From assembly GCF_031455295.1 (NCBI RefSeq), contig NZ_JAVDSL010000001.1, forward strand, positions 248,001 through 312,000: 64,000 nucleotides of DNA, written 5' to 3'. The translations under genes and the position numbers were made by a program. Positions 43,265 to 51,519 of this stretch are shown here, piece by piece (the stretch's first letter is position 1; each line of letters starts with the position of its first letter). Under the pieces are notes generated by a model. The model was not told where the DNA came from and made no database searches. It saw only the letters and a program-made list of their open reading frames with translations. Source of the stretch: Leifsonia sp. 1010. GTDB lineage: Bacteria; Actinomycetota; Actinomycetes; Actinomycetales; Microbacteriaceae.

Positions 43265-44472
43265 CAGACCCACACCTCCTTCAGGACCCGAAGAGTGTTG
43301 CCACCCACGACGGCGCGGATCTCGTCGTCGGAGTAGTCGTGCTTCACCAGCCAGCCGATGATGTTGTAGAACTCCTCGGCCGGGTTCTCGAGGCCGTCGA
43401 CGTACTCGACCTTCTCGTAGTCGACCGTCCCGTGCGCCTGCCCGAGGGACAGGTTGGACGAGAAGGCGTCGTGCAGTCCGACGTGGTCGCCGAACAGGGT
43501 GTCCGGTCCGAAGCTGACGTGCTCCAGACCGACGAGGTCGACGCAGTACTGGAAGTGGTCCATGACCGATTCCAGCGAGTGGCGTGGGTGCTGGGGCGAC
43601 AGCGTCGTGTGCGGTGCGGCCTCGATGCCGATGACACCGCCGCGCTTGGCGCACTCGATGATCGTCTCGTCCGTCTTCATGCGGTTCGTCGGCCACAGGC
43701 CGCGGGCTCCGGCGTGGGTGATGAAGACCGGCTTGCTGGAGGCCTTGATCGCATCCACCGCTGTCCGGTCGCCCGAGTGCGAGACGTCGATCGCGATGCC
43801 CAGCTTGTTCATCCGCTCGACGGCGCGTTCGCCGAAGTACGTCAGCCCGCCGTCGCCGCGCTCCTTGAGCCCGGAGCCGAGGTAGTTGGCCTCCGAGTAC
43901 GCGATGCCCATCTGGCGCACGCCGAAGCCGTACAGCACGTCGAGCCGGTCGACCTCGTTCTCGATCGGGGTCGCCGCCTCGAGGGCGAAGATGTGGGCGA
44001 TGCGCCCGGTCTCGGCGGCGTACTCGATGTCCTTGATCGTCTCGCCCTTGATGACGAAGTCCTGGTGGGCCAGGTCGGCCATGCGGACGCCGAGGTCGAA
44101 GAGCACGTCCTGGTATTTCCAGCCGGCGTCGCTGGAGATGCAACAGGTGCCGTCCATCCCGTTGTCGAAGACCGCCGTGATCCCGGAGCGCGAGAGGCCC
44201 TGGTAGCCGGTTGGTTCGCGGCCCTGGCGGATGTGGTCGCGGAGCTGGGTCATGTCTTCGGGGAAGACCTGCACGTGGTCGTGCAGGGAGATGACCGTCG
44301 ACTCGGAGAGGAGGCGCGTCGTGCGCTCCGACTGGTCGTCGCTGAGGTCGAGGCCGGCGTACTCGGGCACCCGGTTGATCTGCTTGGCGTAGCGGAACTC
44401 GCGGTAGTCCTTGCCGGCCTCCAGGTAGTCGTATGCGGTGTAGCCCGTGTAGCGCGGGGCGGGGTCGAGCAC
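43264..44472 (-). CDS. Membrane dipeptidase (peptidase family M19)
   Basis: A 402-residue zinc dipeptidase of the renal dipeptidase family, which also cleaves dipeptides with a C-terminal D-residue. The amidohydrolase-like barrel shows ISLHDHVQVFPED (HxD metal pair), the bridging Glu in IFALEAATPI, IDVSHSGDRT and VFITHAGARGL (two metal His), and FGPDTLFGDH. No signal peptide is visible, so it should be cytoplasmic. GTG at 44472 follows GAAGGAG. It is the first gene of the minus-strand peptide cassette. Confidence 0.92.
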   Translation of the reverse strand: MLDPAPRYTGYTAYDYLEAGKDYREFRYAKQINRVPEYAGLDLSDDQSERTTRLLSESTVISLHDHVQVFPEDMTQLRDHIRQGREPTGYQGLSRSGITAVFDNGMDGTCCISSDAGWKYQDVLFDLGVRMADLAHQDFVIKGETIKDIEYAAETGRIAHIFALEAATPIENEVDRLDVLYGFGVRQMGIAYSEANYLGSGLKERGDGGLTYFGERAVERMNKLGIAIDVSHSGDRTAVDAIKASSKPVFITHAGARGLWPTNRMKTDETIIECAKRGGVIGIEAAPHTTLSPQHPRHSLESVMDHFQYCVDLVGLEHVSFGPDTLFGDHVGLHDAFSSNLSLGQAHGTVDYEKVEYVDGLENPAEEFYNIIGWLVKHDYSDDEIRAVVGGNTLRVLKEVWV

Positions 44473-44585
44473 GCTGTCTCCTTCGTCCTGGTGAGGTTGA
44501 GGCCGCTGCGCAATCAGGCGCAACAGCAGCCAATCTCGCGGATATCCGGCGGCTGTGTCAACATTGATTTGAAAATTCGGCACGG

Positions 44586-44605
44586 ATGTTTCCTGATTGA
44601 AACAT
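44586..44605. promoter_or_regulatory. Palindrome ATGTTTC-N6-GAAACAT in the peptide-cassette divergent promoter
   Basis: Perfect 7-bp arms lie 32 bp before the DppD-type start and 113 bp before the dipeptidase start. The whole 165-bp gap (44473-44637) is A/T-rich compared with its surroundings. The likely binder is the double AsnC protein encoded at the operon end; this is inference. Confidence 0.5.
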
Positions 44606-44637
44606 TCCGGAAACGACTCACATGCGAGGATGTCGAC

Positions 44638-45645
44638 GTGGACACATCGAACGCGCGCAGCACCGACGTGCTGCAGGTACGCAATCTCTCCGTGGCCTTC
44701 ACCGGCGGCGGACCGGACATCCCCGCGGTTCGCGAGGTCGACCTCCGCGTCGGCCGGGGCGAGTTCGTGGCGCTCCTGGGCGAGTCCGGCTCGGGCAAGT
44801 CGGTCACCGCGCGGGCCATCATGGGCCTCGGCGAGGAGAACACCCGGGTGACGGCCGACGTGCTGCGCCTGGGCGACCTCGACCTGTTGTCGGTGAGCGA
44901 GGAGGCGCGCAGGCGGCTCCGCGGCGAGCGCATCTCGCTCGTCCTGCAGGACGCCCTCTCGGCACTCAACCCGGTGATGACGATCGGCGACCAGATCGGC
45001 GAGCTCTTCCGCGTGCACCGCGGCGCCGGCCGGAAGGAGGCGCGCGCCCGGGCCGCGGAACTCCTCGCGCTCGTTGGCATCCCCGCCCCGGAGCGCCGGG
45101 TCGACGACTACCCGCACCAGTTCTCTGGCGGCATGCGTCAGCGCATCCTGATCGCCATGGCCATCGCCCTGGAGCCGGAACTCCTCATCGCGGATGAGCC
45201 GACGACCGCGCTCGACGTCACCGTGCAGGCGCAGATCCTCGACCTGCTGGGCTCGCTGCGCGACCGGCTCGGGATGGGCGTGCTCCTGATCACGCACGAC
45301 CTGGGCGTGGTCATGGAGGTCGCCGACCGGGTGGCCGTCATGTACGCCGGCCGGATCGTGGAGTCCGGCGACGCCGACACGGTGTTCGCCCGCCCGGCCC
45401 ACCCGTACACGGAGGCTCTCCTGCGGTCGGTTCCGCAGGCGGCACAGCGCGGGTCGGATCTGCTCACCATCCCTGGGTCGCCGCCGAGTCCGGCGCGCGT
45501 CCCGTCCGGCTGCTCGTTCCATCCCCGCTGCCACCTGGCCGTCGAGGCCTGCCGCAGCGTCCGTCCCCCGCTCGAAGAGGTCGCCCCCGGTCGGCGGGCG
45601 GCCTGCATCCGATCCGAGGAGCTCATCGGTGAACTCGTCTCCTGA
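44638..45645 (+). CDS. Peptide ABC transporter ATP-binding protein (DppD type)
   Basis: A 335-residue ATPase with Walker A GESGSGKS (about 51-58), signature FSGGMRQR, Walker B LLIADEPTTALD and the H-loop ITHD. The C-terminal oligopeptide/dipeptide extension carries the Cys-rich motif CSFHPRCHLAVEAC that binds an iron-sulfur cluster in related proteins. GTG at 44638 is the only in-frame start near the similarity boundary, with GAGGA upstream. It is divergent from the binding protein and permease genes and overlaps the next ATPase gene by 17 bp. Confidence 0.93.
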   Translation: MDTSNARSTDVLQVRNLSVAFTGGGPDIPAVREVDLRVGRGEFVALLGESGSGKSVTARAIMGLGEENTRVTADVLRLGDLDLLSVSEEARRRLRGERISLVLQDALSALNPVMTIGDQIGELFRVHRGAGRKEARARAAELLALVGIPAPERRVDDYPHQFSGGMRQRILIAMAIALEPELLIADEPTTALDVTVQAQILDLLGSLRDRLGMGVLLITHDLGVVMEVADRVAVMYAGRIVESGDADTVFARPAHPYTEALLRSVPQAAQRGSDLLTIPGSPPSPARVPSGCSFHPRCHLAVEACRSVRPPLEEVAPGRRAACIRSEELIGELVS

Positions 45646-46696
45646 CACCCGCACCGTCGTCGACTCCCGCGCCGGCGACCCGACAGCCCCGGAAACCGAG
45701 GTCGTCCTCAGCGCGCACGGCCTTGTCCGCCGTTTCGCGACCGGCTCCGCGTTGCGATCGGCGACCGTCTCGGCGGTCGACGGCATCTCGCTCGACCTGC
45801 ACGCCGGCGAGATCCTCGGCATCGTCGGGGAGTCGGGATGCGGCAAGTCGACTCTCGCGCGCATGCTCGTCGGCCTCGAACGTCCCGATGAGGGCACGCT
45901 CGCGTACCGAGGCACCGACGTGGGACGCGGCCGCCGGCGCGACCGCAAGCACCTCCGCGAGGGGGTGCAGATGATCTTCCAGGACCCGTACGCCTCCCTC
46001 GACCCGCGCATGACGGTGCTCGATATCGTCACCGAGCCGATCGCCGCGGCCCACACGATGAACCGCTCCGCTCGGCGCGCACGGGCCGTCGAGCTGCTGG
46101 AGCTGGTCGGACTCGGCGAGGACATGCTCACGCGCTTCCCGCACCAGTTCTCCGGCGGCCAGCGACAGCGAATCGGCATCGCCCGCGCTCTGGCGCTCGA
46201 CCCGGACGTCCTGGTCTGCGACGAACCGGTCTCCGCGCTCGACGTGTCGGTGCAGGCGCAGGTGATCAACCTCCTGGGCGACATCCGCCGCCGCCTCGGG
46301 GTGTCGATCGTGTTCATCGCGCACGATCTCTCCGTCGTCCGGCACGTCGCCGACCGCGTGGCCGTCATGTATCTCGGCCGGATCGCGGAGCTCGGCGACA
46401 CCGACGTGCTCTACGAGACCCCGTCGCATCCCTACACCCAGGCGCTGCTGTCGGCGACGCCGACCGCCACCCGCGAGGGCCGGGGGCGCCTGGCGCAGCG
46501 GCGGATCCTTGCTGGGGAGCCGCCGTCGCCGGTGGATCCGCCGTCGGGCTGCCGCTTCAACCCGCGCTGCTGGATGGCGACCGACGAGTGCCGCACGGTG
46601 GTCCCGCCGCTCCGCCCGCTCGACGGACCCGGCATCCCGCTGCGCGAGGTGGCCTGCCACCACGCCGAGGAGGCGGTCGGCCTCCCGGTCGCCTGA
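45629..46696 (+). CDS. Peptide ABC transporter ATP-binding protein (DppF type)
   Basis: A 355-residue ATPase with Walker A GESGCGKS, the DppF hallmark FQDPYASLDPRMTV, signature FSGGQRQR, Walker B LVCDEPVSALD and the H-loop IAHD. The C-terminal extension has CRFNPRCWMATDEC. It forms the ATPase pair with the preceding protein. The GTG start lies inside the 3' end of that gene, so the two are translationally coupled. Confidence 0.93.
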   Translation: MNSSPDTRTVVDSRAGDPTAPETEVVLSAHGLVRRFATGSALRSATVSAVDGISLDLHAGEILGIVGESGCGKSTLARMLVGLERPDEGTLAYRGTDVGRGRRRDRKHLREGVQMIFQDPYASLDPRMTVLDIVTEPIAAAHTMNRSARRARAVELLELVGLGEDMLTRFPHQFSGGQRQRIGIARALALDPDVLVCDEPVSALDVSVQAQVINLLGDIRRRLGVSIVFIAHDLSVVRHVADRVAVMYLGRIAELGDTDVLYETPSHPYTQALLSATPTATREGRGRLAQRRILAGEPPSPVDPPSGCRFNPRCWMATDECRTVVPPLRPLDGPGIPLREVACHHAEEAVGLPVA

Positions 46697-46753
46697 CGCC
46701 CGGTCGCCTGCGCCCGCCTCCGCGTCCGGCCCGCGCCCCTCACCAACCCGCGC

Positions 46754-46951
46754 GAAACGGAGGATCCCACGCCCGCCGCGGCCAGAAACTCCTCCGATTC
46801 CGGCCTCGCGGCGGCGAGTCGCGCCGTTTCTCCTCCCTTCCTCCCAACCCCGTCGGCACGCCGGAATCGGAGGAGAATCCCTCCGCCGCGCCGATGAATC
46901 ACCGGAAACGGAGGACGTTTCGACGCCGGCGGCCCGATCCACCTCCGTTCC
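46754..46951. repeat. Intergenic array B: six copies of the GAAACGGAGGA motif in mixed orientation
   Basis: The 306-bp gap after the DppF-type gene holds copies at 46754-46764 (+, exact), 46790-46800 (-, one mismatch), 46831-46840 (-, TCCTCCCTTC), 46864-46874 (+, GAATCGGAGGA), 46905-46915 (+, exact) and 46941-46950 (-). The order + - - + + - equals that of array A. Segments 46789-46804 and 46860-46875 form a 16-bp perfect inverted repeat. The unit at 46905 extends to GAAAC-GGAGGAC-GTTTC, itself flanked by inverted GAAAC/GTTTC. No gene or known RNA is recognised in the gap. Confidence 0.75.
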
Positions 46952-46990
46952 AGACGACCGACCGCCGAACGTCCACGCGCCCCCCGTCGG

Positions 46991-46996
46991 TACGAT
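46991..46996 (+). promoter_or_regulatory. -10 element TACGAT, leaderless Gfo/Idh transcript
   Basis: It ends 6 nt before the ATG at 47003, just beyond array B. Confidence 0.55.
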
Positions 46997-47002
46997 GACC
47001 GC

Positions 47003-47983
47003 ATGACGACCTCCTCCCCCGCGTGGGGCATCCTCGGAACGGGCGGCATCGCGGCCGCCATGACCCGCGACCTGCAGCTCGACGGCCACACCGTCGCCGC
47101 GGTCGGCTCCCGCACCCCGGAGGCGGCCGCACAGTTCGCCGCCGCGCACGCCGTGTCCCGATCGCACGGCAGCTACGAGGAGCTCGTCGCCGATCCGGAC
47201 GTCGACGTCGTCTACGTCGCCACGCCGCATCCGCAGCACGCCCCCAACGCCCTGCTCGCCCTCGCAGCCGGCAAGCACGTGCTCGTCGAGAAGCCGTTCA
47301 CGATGAACGAGGCCGAGGCGCAGCAGATCGCCGACGCCGCCCGCGCGGGCGGGCTCGTCGCGCTCGAGGCGATGTGGACGCGGTGGCTGCCGCACATGGA
47401 GCGACTGCAGGAGATCATCAGCGACGGCACCCTCGGCGAGCTGCGCTCGGTCGTCGCCCACCATTCGCAGCTCACGAACCCCGACCCGGCGGGCCGGATG
47501 CTGAACCCCGCCCTCGGCGGCGGCGCACTGCTCGACCTCGGCATCTATCCCGTGTCGTTCGCCTGGGATGTGCTGGGCGCCCCGAACGAGGTACTCGCTC
47601 TGTCCACACCGACCGCGACCGGCGTCGACCGCCAGACGTCCATCCTGCTCAGGTACGAGAGCGGCGCCCAGGCCGCGCTGACCACCGAGCTGGACGCCGC
47701 GGGCGACAACAGCGCCACGATCGTCGGGACGGACGCGCGGGTCGAGCTCGCTGCGACCTTCTACGCGCCCACCTCCTTCCGGGTCGTCGAACCGAAGGGC
47801 CACGTCATCGAGACGTACGAGTCGCGCATCGACGGGCGCGGGATGCAATACCAGGCGCGCGCGATCGAGCGGCTCATCGCGGCAGGCGGCGGAGAGGATG
47901 TACGCCTCCCGCTCTCGCAGTCGGTCGCCATCATGGGAACTCTCGACACCATCCGGGAGCGCATCGGCCTCGTCTACGGCTGA
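47003..47983 (+). CDS. Gfo/Idh/MocA family oxidoreductase
   Basis: A 326-residue NAD(P)-dependent dehydrogenase. The Rossmann motif is WGILGTGGIAAAM (about 8-20). The family lysine motif is VLVEKPFTMNEAEA, and the second-domain signature GALLDLGIYPVSFAW is present. Typical substrates are sugars, inositols or trans-dihydrodiols (dimeric dihydrodiol dehydrogenase group). No sugar-uptake genes are adjacent and the substrate is unknown. Confidence 0.92.
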   Translation: MTTSSPAWGILGTGGIAAAMTRDLQLDGHTVAAVGSRTPEAAAQFAAAHAVSRSHGSYEELVADPDVDVVYVATPHPQHAPNALLALAAGKHVLVEKPFTMNEAEAQQIADAARAGGLVALEAMWTRWLPHMERLQEIISDGTLGELRSVVAHHSQLTNPDPAGRMLNPALGGGALLDLGIYPVSFAWDVLGAPNEVLALSTPTATGVDRQTSILLRYESGAQAALTTELDAAGDNSATIVGTDARVELAATFYAPTSFRVVEPKGHVIETYESRIDGRGMQYQARAIERLIAAGGGEDVRLPLSQSVAIMGTLDTIRERIGLVYG

Positions 47984-48103
47984 GGCGCGGCCAGACCACC
48001 CGCAACCCTTCCGCGTTCCCCGCGCCCGGCGTTAGAGTGCGCGTGGAGCGCCTGGCGATCCGTGGCCCTCGGGCCGCTGGCCCGGGGGGAAGGAGCGTCA
48101 TCG

Positions 48104-48862
48104 ATGACCGATCTCACGGGGAGGCGCGCGCTGGTCACCGGCGGCGCCAGCGGTATCGGGCTGGCCTGCGCGGAGGCGTTCGCGGCCGCGGGTGCCCGGG
48201 TGACGATCGCCGACCTGAACGGCGGCGCGGCGCGCGAGGTCGCGGCGCGGCTCGGCGGCGACGCCTGGGAGGTGGACCTGTCGAAGACCGGCGAGCTGGC
48301 CGACGCGGCTGCCGACGCGGCGGTGGATGTCGACATCCTCGTGAACAACGCCGGCATCCAGCACGTCCGCCCGCTCCCCGATTTCGAGCCGGAGACGTTC
48401 GCCCTGATGCTGCGGATCATGGTGGAGGCGCCGTTCCTCCTCATCCGCGCCGCGCTTCCCGGGATGTACGAGCGGGGCTTCGGCCGGATCGTCAACATCT
48501 CCAGCGTCCACGGCCTGCGGGCGTCCGAGTTCAAGTCGGCCTACGTCACCGCCAAGCACGCCCTGGAGGGCCTCTCGAAGACGACCGCGCTCGAGGGCGG
48601 AGCGCACGGCGTCACCTCCAACTGCATCAATCCCGGCTACGTCCGCACCCCGCTCGTCGAGAAGCAGATCGCCGACCAGGCGCGCCTGCACGGCGTCCCG
48701 GAGGACGAGGTGGTCGAGAAGGTGATGCTGACCGAGGCGTCGATCAAGCGCCTGGTGGAGCCGGCCGAGGTGGCCAGCCTCGCGCTCTGGCTCGCCGGGG
48801 ACGACGCGGGCATGGTCACCGGCGCGAGCTACACGATGGACGGCGGGTGGAGCGCCCGGTGA
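48104..48862 (+). CDS. Short-chain dehydrogenase, 3-hydroxybutyrate dehydrogenase-like
   Basis: A 252-residue SDR. Cofactor motif is TGGASGIGLA, then NNAG in ILVNNAGIQHVRPL, catalytic Ser in NISSVHGLRAS, and YxxxK in SAYVTAKHALEGL. The stretches IQHVRPLPDFE, FKSAYVTAKHA and PGYVRTPLVEKQIADQA closely resemble D-3-hydroxybutyrate dehydrogenases, which interconvert 3-hydroxybutyrate and acetoacetate. ATG follows GAAGGAG. A CGGGCC-GCT-GGCCCG hairpin (48069-48083) lies just before the ribosome site. It is first of three overlapping genes with two hydrolases. Confidence 0.88.
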   Translation: MTDLTGRRALVTGGASGIGLACAEAFAAAGARVTIADLNGGAAREVAARLGGDAWEVDLSKTGELADAAADAAVDVDILVNNAGIQHVRPLPDFEPETFALMLRIMVEAPFLLIRAALPGMYERGFGRIVNISSVHGLRASEFKSAYVTAKHALEGLSKTTALEGGAHGVTSNCINPGYVRTPLVEKQIADQARLHGVPEDEVVEKVMLTEASIKRLVEPAEVASLALWLAGDDAGMVTGASYTMDGGWSAR

Positions 48863-49749
48863 CGACCGCGACGGAGTACACGCCGTTCGCGGTCCCGGTC
48901 GACGGCGGCGATCTCACCGGTGGTGTGTGGCATCCGGACGCCGAGGGGATGCCCATCCTCGCCATCCACGGCATCACGGCCAGCCACCGCGCCTGGCTGC
49001 TCGCCGCCGACGCGCTGCCGAACCGCCGTCTGATCGCACCGGACCTGCGCGGGCGCGGCCGCAGCTCCGGGCTTCCCGGTCCCTTCGAGCTCACGCAGCA
49101 CGCCGACGATCTGGCCAGGGCGCTGGATGCGCTCGCGGTCGACCGGGTTGTCGTCGCCGGTCACTCCATGGGCGGCTTCGTCGCGGTCCGCTTCGCCGAA
49201 CGCCACCCGGATCGGGTCGAGCGGTCGGTTCTGATCGACGGCGGCCTGCCCGTCCCCGCACCCCAGGGCGTCCCAACCGAGGACCTCCCGGCCGTGATCC
49301 TCGGCCCGGCGCTCGAGCGTCTGCGGATGCGGTTCGCGTCGCCGGAGGAGTACGAGGCGTTCTGGCGGCGGCATCCCGCGATCGGTCCGTGGTGGAACGC
49401 CGCGATCGCCGACTACGTCACGTACGACCTGATCGGCGACGCCCCGGAGCTGCGGTCGAGCGCCGACCCCGACGCCGTGTCCGTGAACGCCCTCGAGCTC
49501 GACGGGTCGGCCGGCTACGCCGAGGCGTTGACCGCCCTCCGCGTTCCGACGGACTTCGTGCGCGCACCGCGCGGCCTCCTCGACGGACCGCCCCTCTACG
49601 ACCCCGCCGTCGTCGCCGAGTGGCGGGAGCGGCTGCCCGGGATGCGCATCCACGAGGCGGACGACGTCAATCACTACACGATCCTCATGACCGATGCCGG
49701 CCTGCGGCAGGTCCTCCCCGTCCTCGACCCGAAGGAGACACCCCGATGA
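48859..49749 (+). CDS. Alpha/beta hydrolase
   Basis: A 296-residue serine hydrolase. The oxyanion segment is ILAIHGITASHRAW, nucleophile elbow GHSMGG near residue 98, and the catalytic His is likely in DDVNHYTILM. GTG overlaps the SDR stop (GTGA) and its own end overlaps the next hydrolase. Context suggests ester or lactone cleavage feeding the dehydrogenase, but the substrate is not known. Confidence 0.87.
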   Translation: MTTATEYTPFAVPVDGGDLTGGVWHPDAEGMPILAIHGITASHRAWLLAADALPNRRLIAPDLRGRGRSSGLPGPFELTQHADDLARALDALAVDRVVVAGHSMGGFVAVRFAERHPDRVERSVLIDGGLPVPAPQGVPTEDLPAVILGPALERLRMRFASPEEYEAFWRRHPAIGPWWNAAIADYVTYDLIGDAPELRSSADPDAVSVNALELDGSAGYAEALTALRVPTDFVRAPRGLLDGPPLYDPAVVAEWRERLPGMRIHEADDVNHYTILMTDAGLRQVLPVLDPKETPR

Positions 49750-50798
49750 GTGGAACGCTGCTGCCCGGCATCGACGCCCGCGCCGTCCGCACGTCTCGCT
49801 ACACCGCCAACGTGCTGGAGCGCCCGGCCGTAGGCGACCCGCTCCGCACCGTGCTGTTCGTGCACGGCAACGTCTCGTCGTCGCTGTTCTGGCAGCCGCT
49901 CATGCTGTCGCTGCCGGAGGGCGTGCGCGCGCTCGCGGTCGACCTCCGCGGGTTCGGCGACAGCGAGACCCTCCCGGTGGATGCGACCCGCGGCGTCCGC
50001 GACTTCTCCGACGACGTCGCGGCGGTGGCGGACGAGCTCGGTCTCGGCGCGGTGCACGTTGTCGGCTGGAGCCTCGGCGGCGGTGTGGTCATGCAGCTGC
50101 TGCTCGACCGGCCGGACCTCGTCGCGAGCCTGACCCTGGTCTCCCCCGTCTCGCCCTACGGCTTCGGCGGGACGGCCGCCGACGGCAGCCTGCTCAACCC
50201 GGACGCGTCGGGCACGGGGGGCGGCGGCGCCAACCCGGACTTCGTGGCGCGCCTGGCCGCCGGGGACACCGGCGAGGAATCGCCGACGTCGCCGCGCGCC
50301 GTGTACCGCTCCTCCTACGTCGCGCCCGGGTTCGTCTCCGAGTACGAGGACCTCTGGGTGGAATCGATGCTCTCCACGGCGACCGGCCCCGACAACTACC
50401 CCGGTGACGCCGGCACGTCCGAGCACTGGCCGGGATTCGCGCCGGGCACGCGCGGCATCCTCAACACCCTGGCCCCGACGTACTTCGACACCTCGGGCAT
50501 CGTGGATGCGCCGGCCAAGCCGCCCATCCTGTGGATCCACGGCGCAGTCGACGCGATCGTCGGCGACGCCTCCTTCTTCGACCTCAACCAGCTGGGCGCC
50601 GCGGGTATCATCCCGGGATGGCCGGGCGACCAGGTCGCTCCACCCCAGCCGATGCTCGTGCAGACGCGGGCCGTGCTCGACCGCTACGCCGCGGCCGGAG
50701 GCGTCACCCGCGAGGTCGTGTTCGAGGACTGCGGGCACTCCGCCCACATCGAGAAGCCGGACGAGTTCCGCGCGGAGCTGCTCGCCTGGATCGGCTGA
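49746..50798 (+). CDS. Alpha/beta hydrolase
   Basis: A 350-residue serine hydrolase, longer than its neighbour because of a Gly-rich cap insert (PDASGTGGGGANPDF, about 155-175) and a further cap region. The oxyanion segment is FVHGNVSSSLFWQPL, elbow GWSLGG near residue 112, acid likely in HGAVDAIVGD, and His in EDCGHSAHIEKPDEF. ATG overlaps the preceding stop (ATGA). It is convergent with the TetR gene, with only 4 bp between the ends and no hairpin. Confidence 0.87.
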   Translation: MSGTLLPGIDARAVRTSRYTANVLERPAVGDPLRTVLFVHGNVSSSLFWQPLMLSLPEGVRALAVDLRGFGDSETLPVDATRGVRDFSDDVAAVADELGLGAVHVVGWSLGGGVVMQLLLDRPDLVASLTLVSPVSPYGFGGTAADGSLLNPDASGTGGGGANPDFVARLAAGDTGEESPTSPRAVYRSSYVAPGFVSEYEDLWVESMLSTATGPDNYPGDAGTSEHWPGFAPGTRGILNTLAPTYFDTSGIVDAPAKPPILWIHGAVDAIVGDASFFDLNQLGAAGIIPGWPGDQVAPPQPMLVQTRAVLDRYAAAGGVTREVVFEDCGHSAHIEKPDEFRAELLAWIG

Positions 50799-50802
50799 GC
50801 AC

Positions 50803-51441
50803 TCACGACTCGGCGGCGGCACCAGGGGCCGCTGCGGCGTCGAGCGTGCCGCGGGCGAGGCCGAGGAGCCCCTCGACCGCGTGAGCCAGGACCGGCCCGC
50901 GCTCGCCGCCCGCGCCCCAGCGGACGAGGGCCTGCGCGTTGAGTCCGTCGATCATGCCGAGCAGCTGCCACGCGGCCTGCGCCGGGTCGTCGGTGCGGAA
51001 GACGCCGGCTGCGACCCCGCGCTCGACGACGTCGAGGAGGAGCGACTGCCACGCATCCATCTGGTCGCGCACCGCGGCGGCGAGCGCCTCATTCCGCCGG
51101 CCGAGCGCCCAGGCTTCGACCCAGACGAGGGTGACATCGTCTCGGGTGCCGTCGAGCAGCGTCCGCAGCAGCGCGGCGAGACGTGCCGTCGGGTCGTCTT
51201 CCCGATCGAGGAGGGCACGCACCTCCTCCAGTTCGGCGGCGACGACCGCGGTGAAGGCGGAGGCGACCAGCTCATCCATCACCGGGTGGTAGTGCGCGAC
51301 CAGGGCGGGAGCGACCCCGGCGCGGCCGGCGACACCGCGCATGGTCACCGCGGAGAGCCCGTCGGTGAGCGCGAGGTCGCGGGCGGCCGCCGAGAGTTCG
51401 GCGCGACGTTCCGCGGGCGGGCGACGGGGTGCTCTTGACAT
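50803..51441 (-). CDS. TetR family regulator
   Basis: A 212-residue repressor with a TetR HTH at about 10-55 (AARDLALTDGLSAVTMRGVA, AGVAPALVAHYHPVMDELV). The HYHP at the end of the recognition helix replaces the more usual HYFxxK. The C-terminal domain resembles BetI-like regulators of choline/polyamine genes (QAAWQLLGMIDGLNAQALV). It is divergent from the agmatine deiminase gene, with an operator between them. TATACT (51451-51456, minus) is a probable -10 giving a leader of about 2 nt. Confidence 0.87.
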   Translation of the reverse strand: MSRAPRRPPAERRAELSAAARDLALTDGLSAVTMRGVAGRAGVAPALVAHYHPVMDELVASAFTAVVAAELEEVRALLDREDDPTARLAALLRTLLDGTRDDVTLVWVEAWALGRRNEALAAAVRDQMDAWQSLLLDVVERGVAAGVFRTDDPAQAAWQLLGMIDGLNAQALVRWGAGGERGPVLAHAVEGLLGLARGTLDAAAAPGAAAES

Positions 51442-51475
51442 GGTCCGCCCAGTATAGGTACGGTCGCCTCAGATA

Positions 51476-51491
51476 TTGATCATTCGATCAA
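51476..51491. promoter_or_regulatory. TetR operator TTGATC-N4-GATCAA
   Basis: A perfect 6-bp-arm palindrome lies 35 bp before the TetR start and 29 bp before the agmatine deiminase start, in the only A/T-rich patch of the region. Confidence 0.65.
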
Positions 51492-51519
51492 CAATCGTCG
51501 CAGACCGCGGAGGACACCG

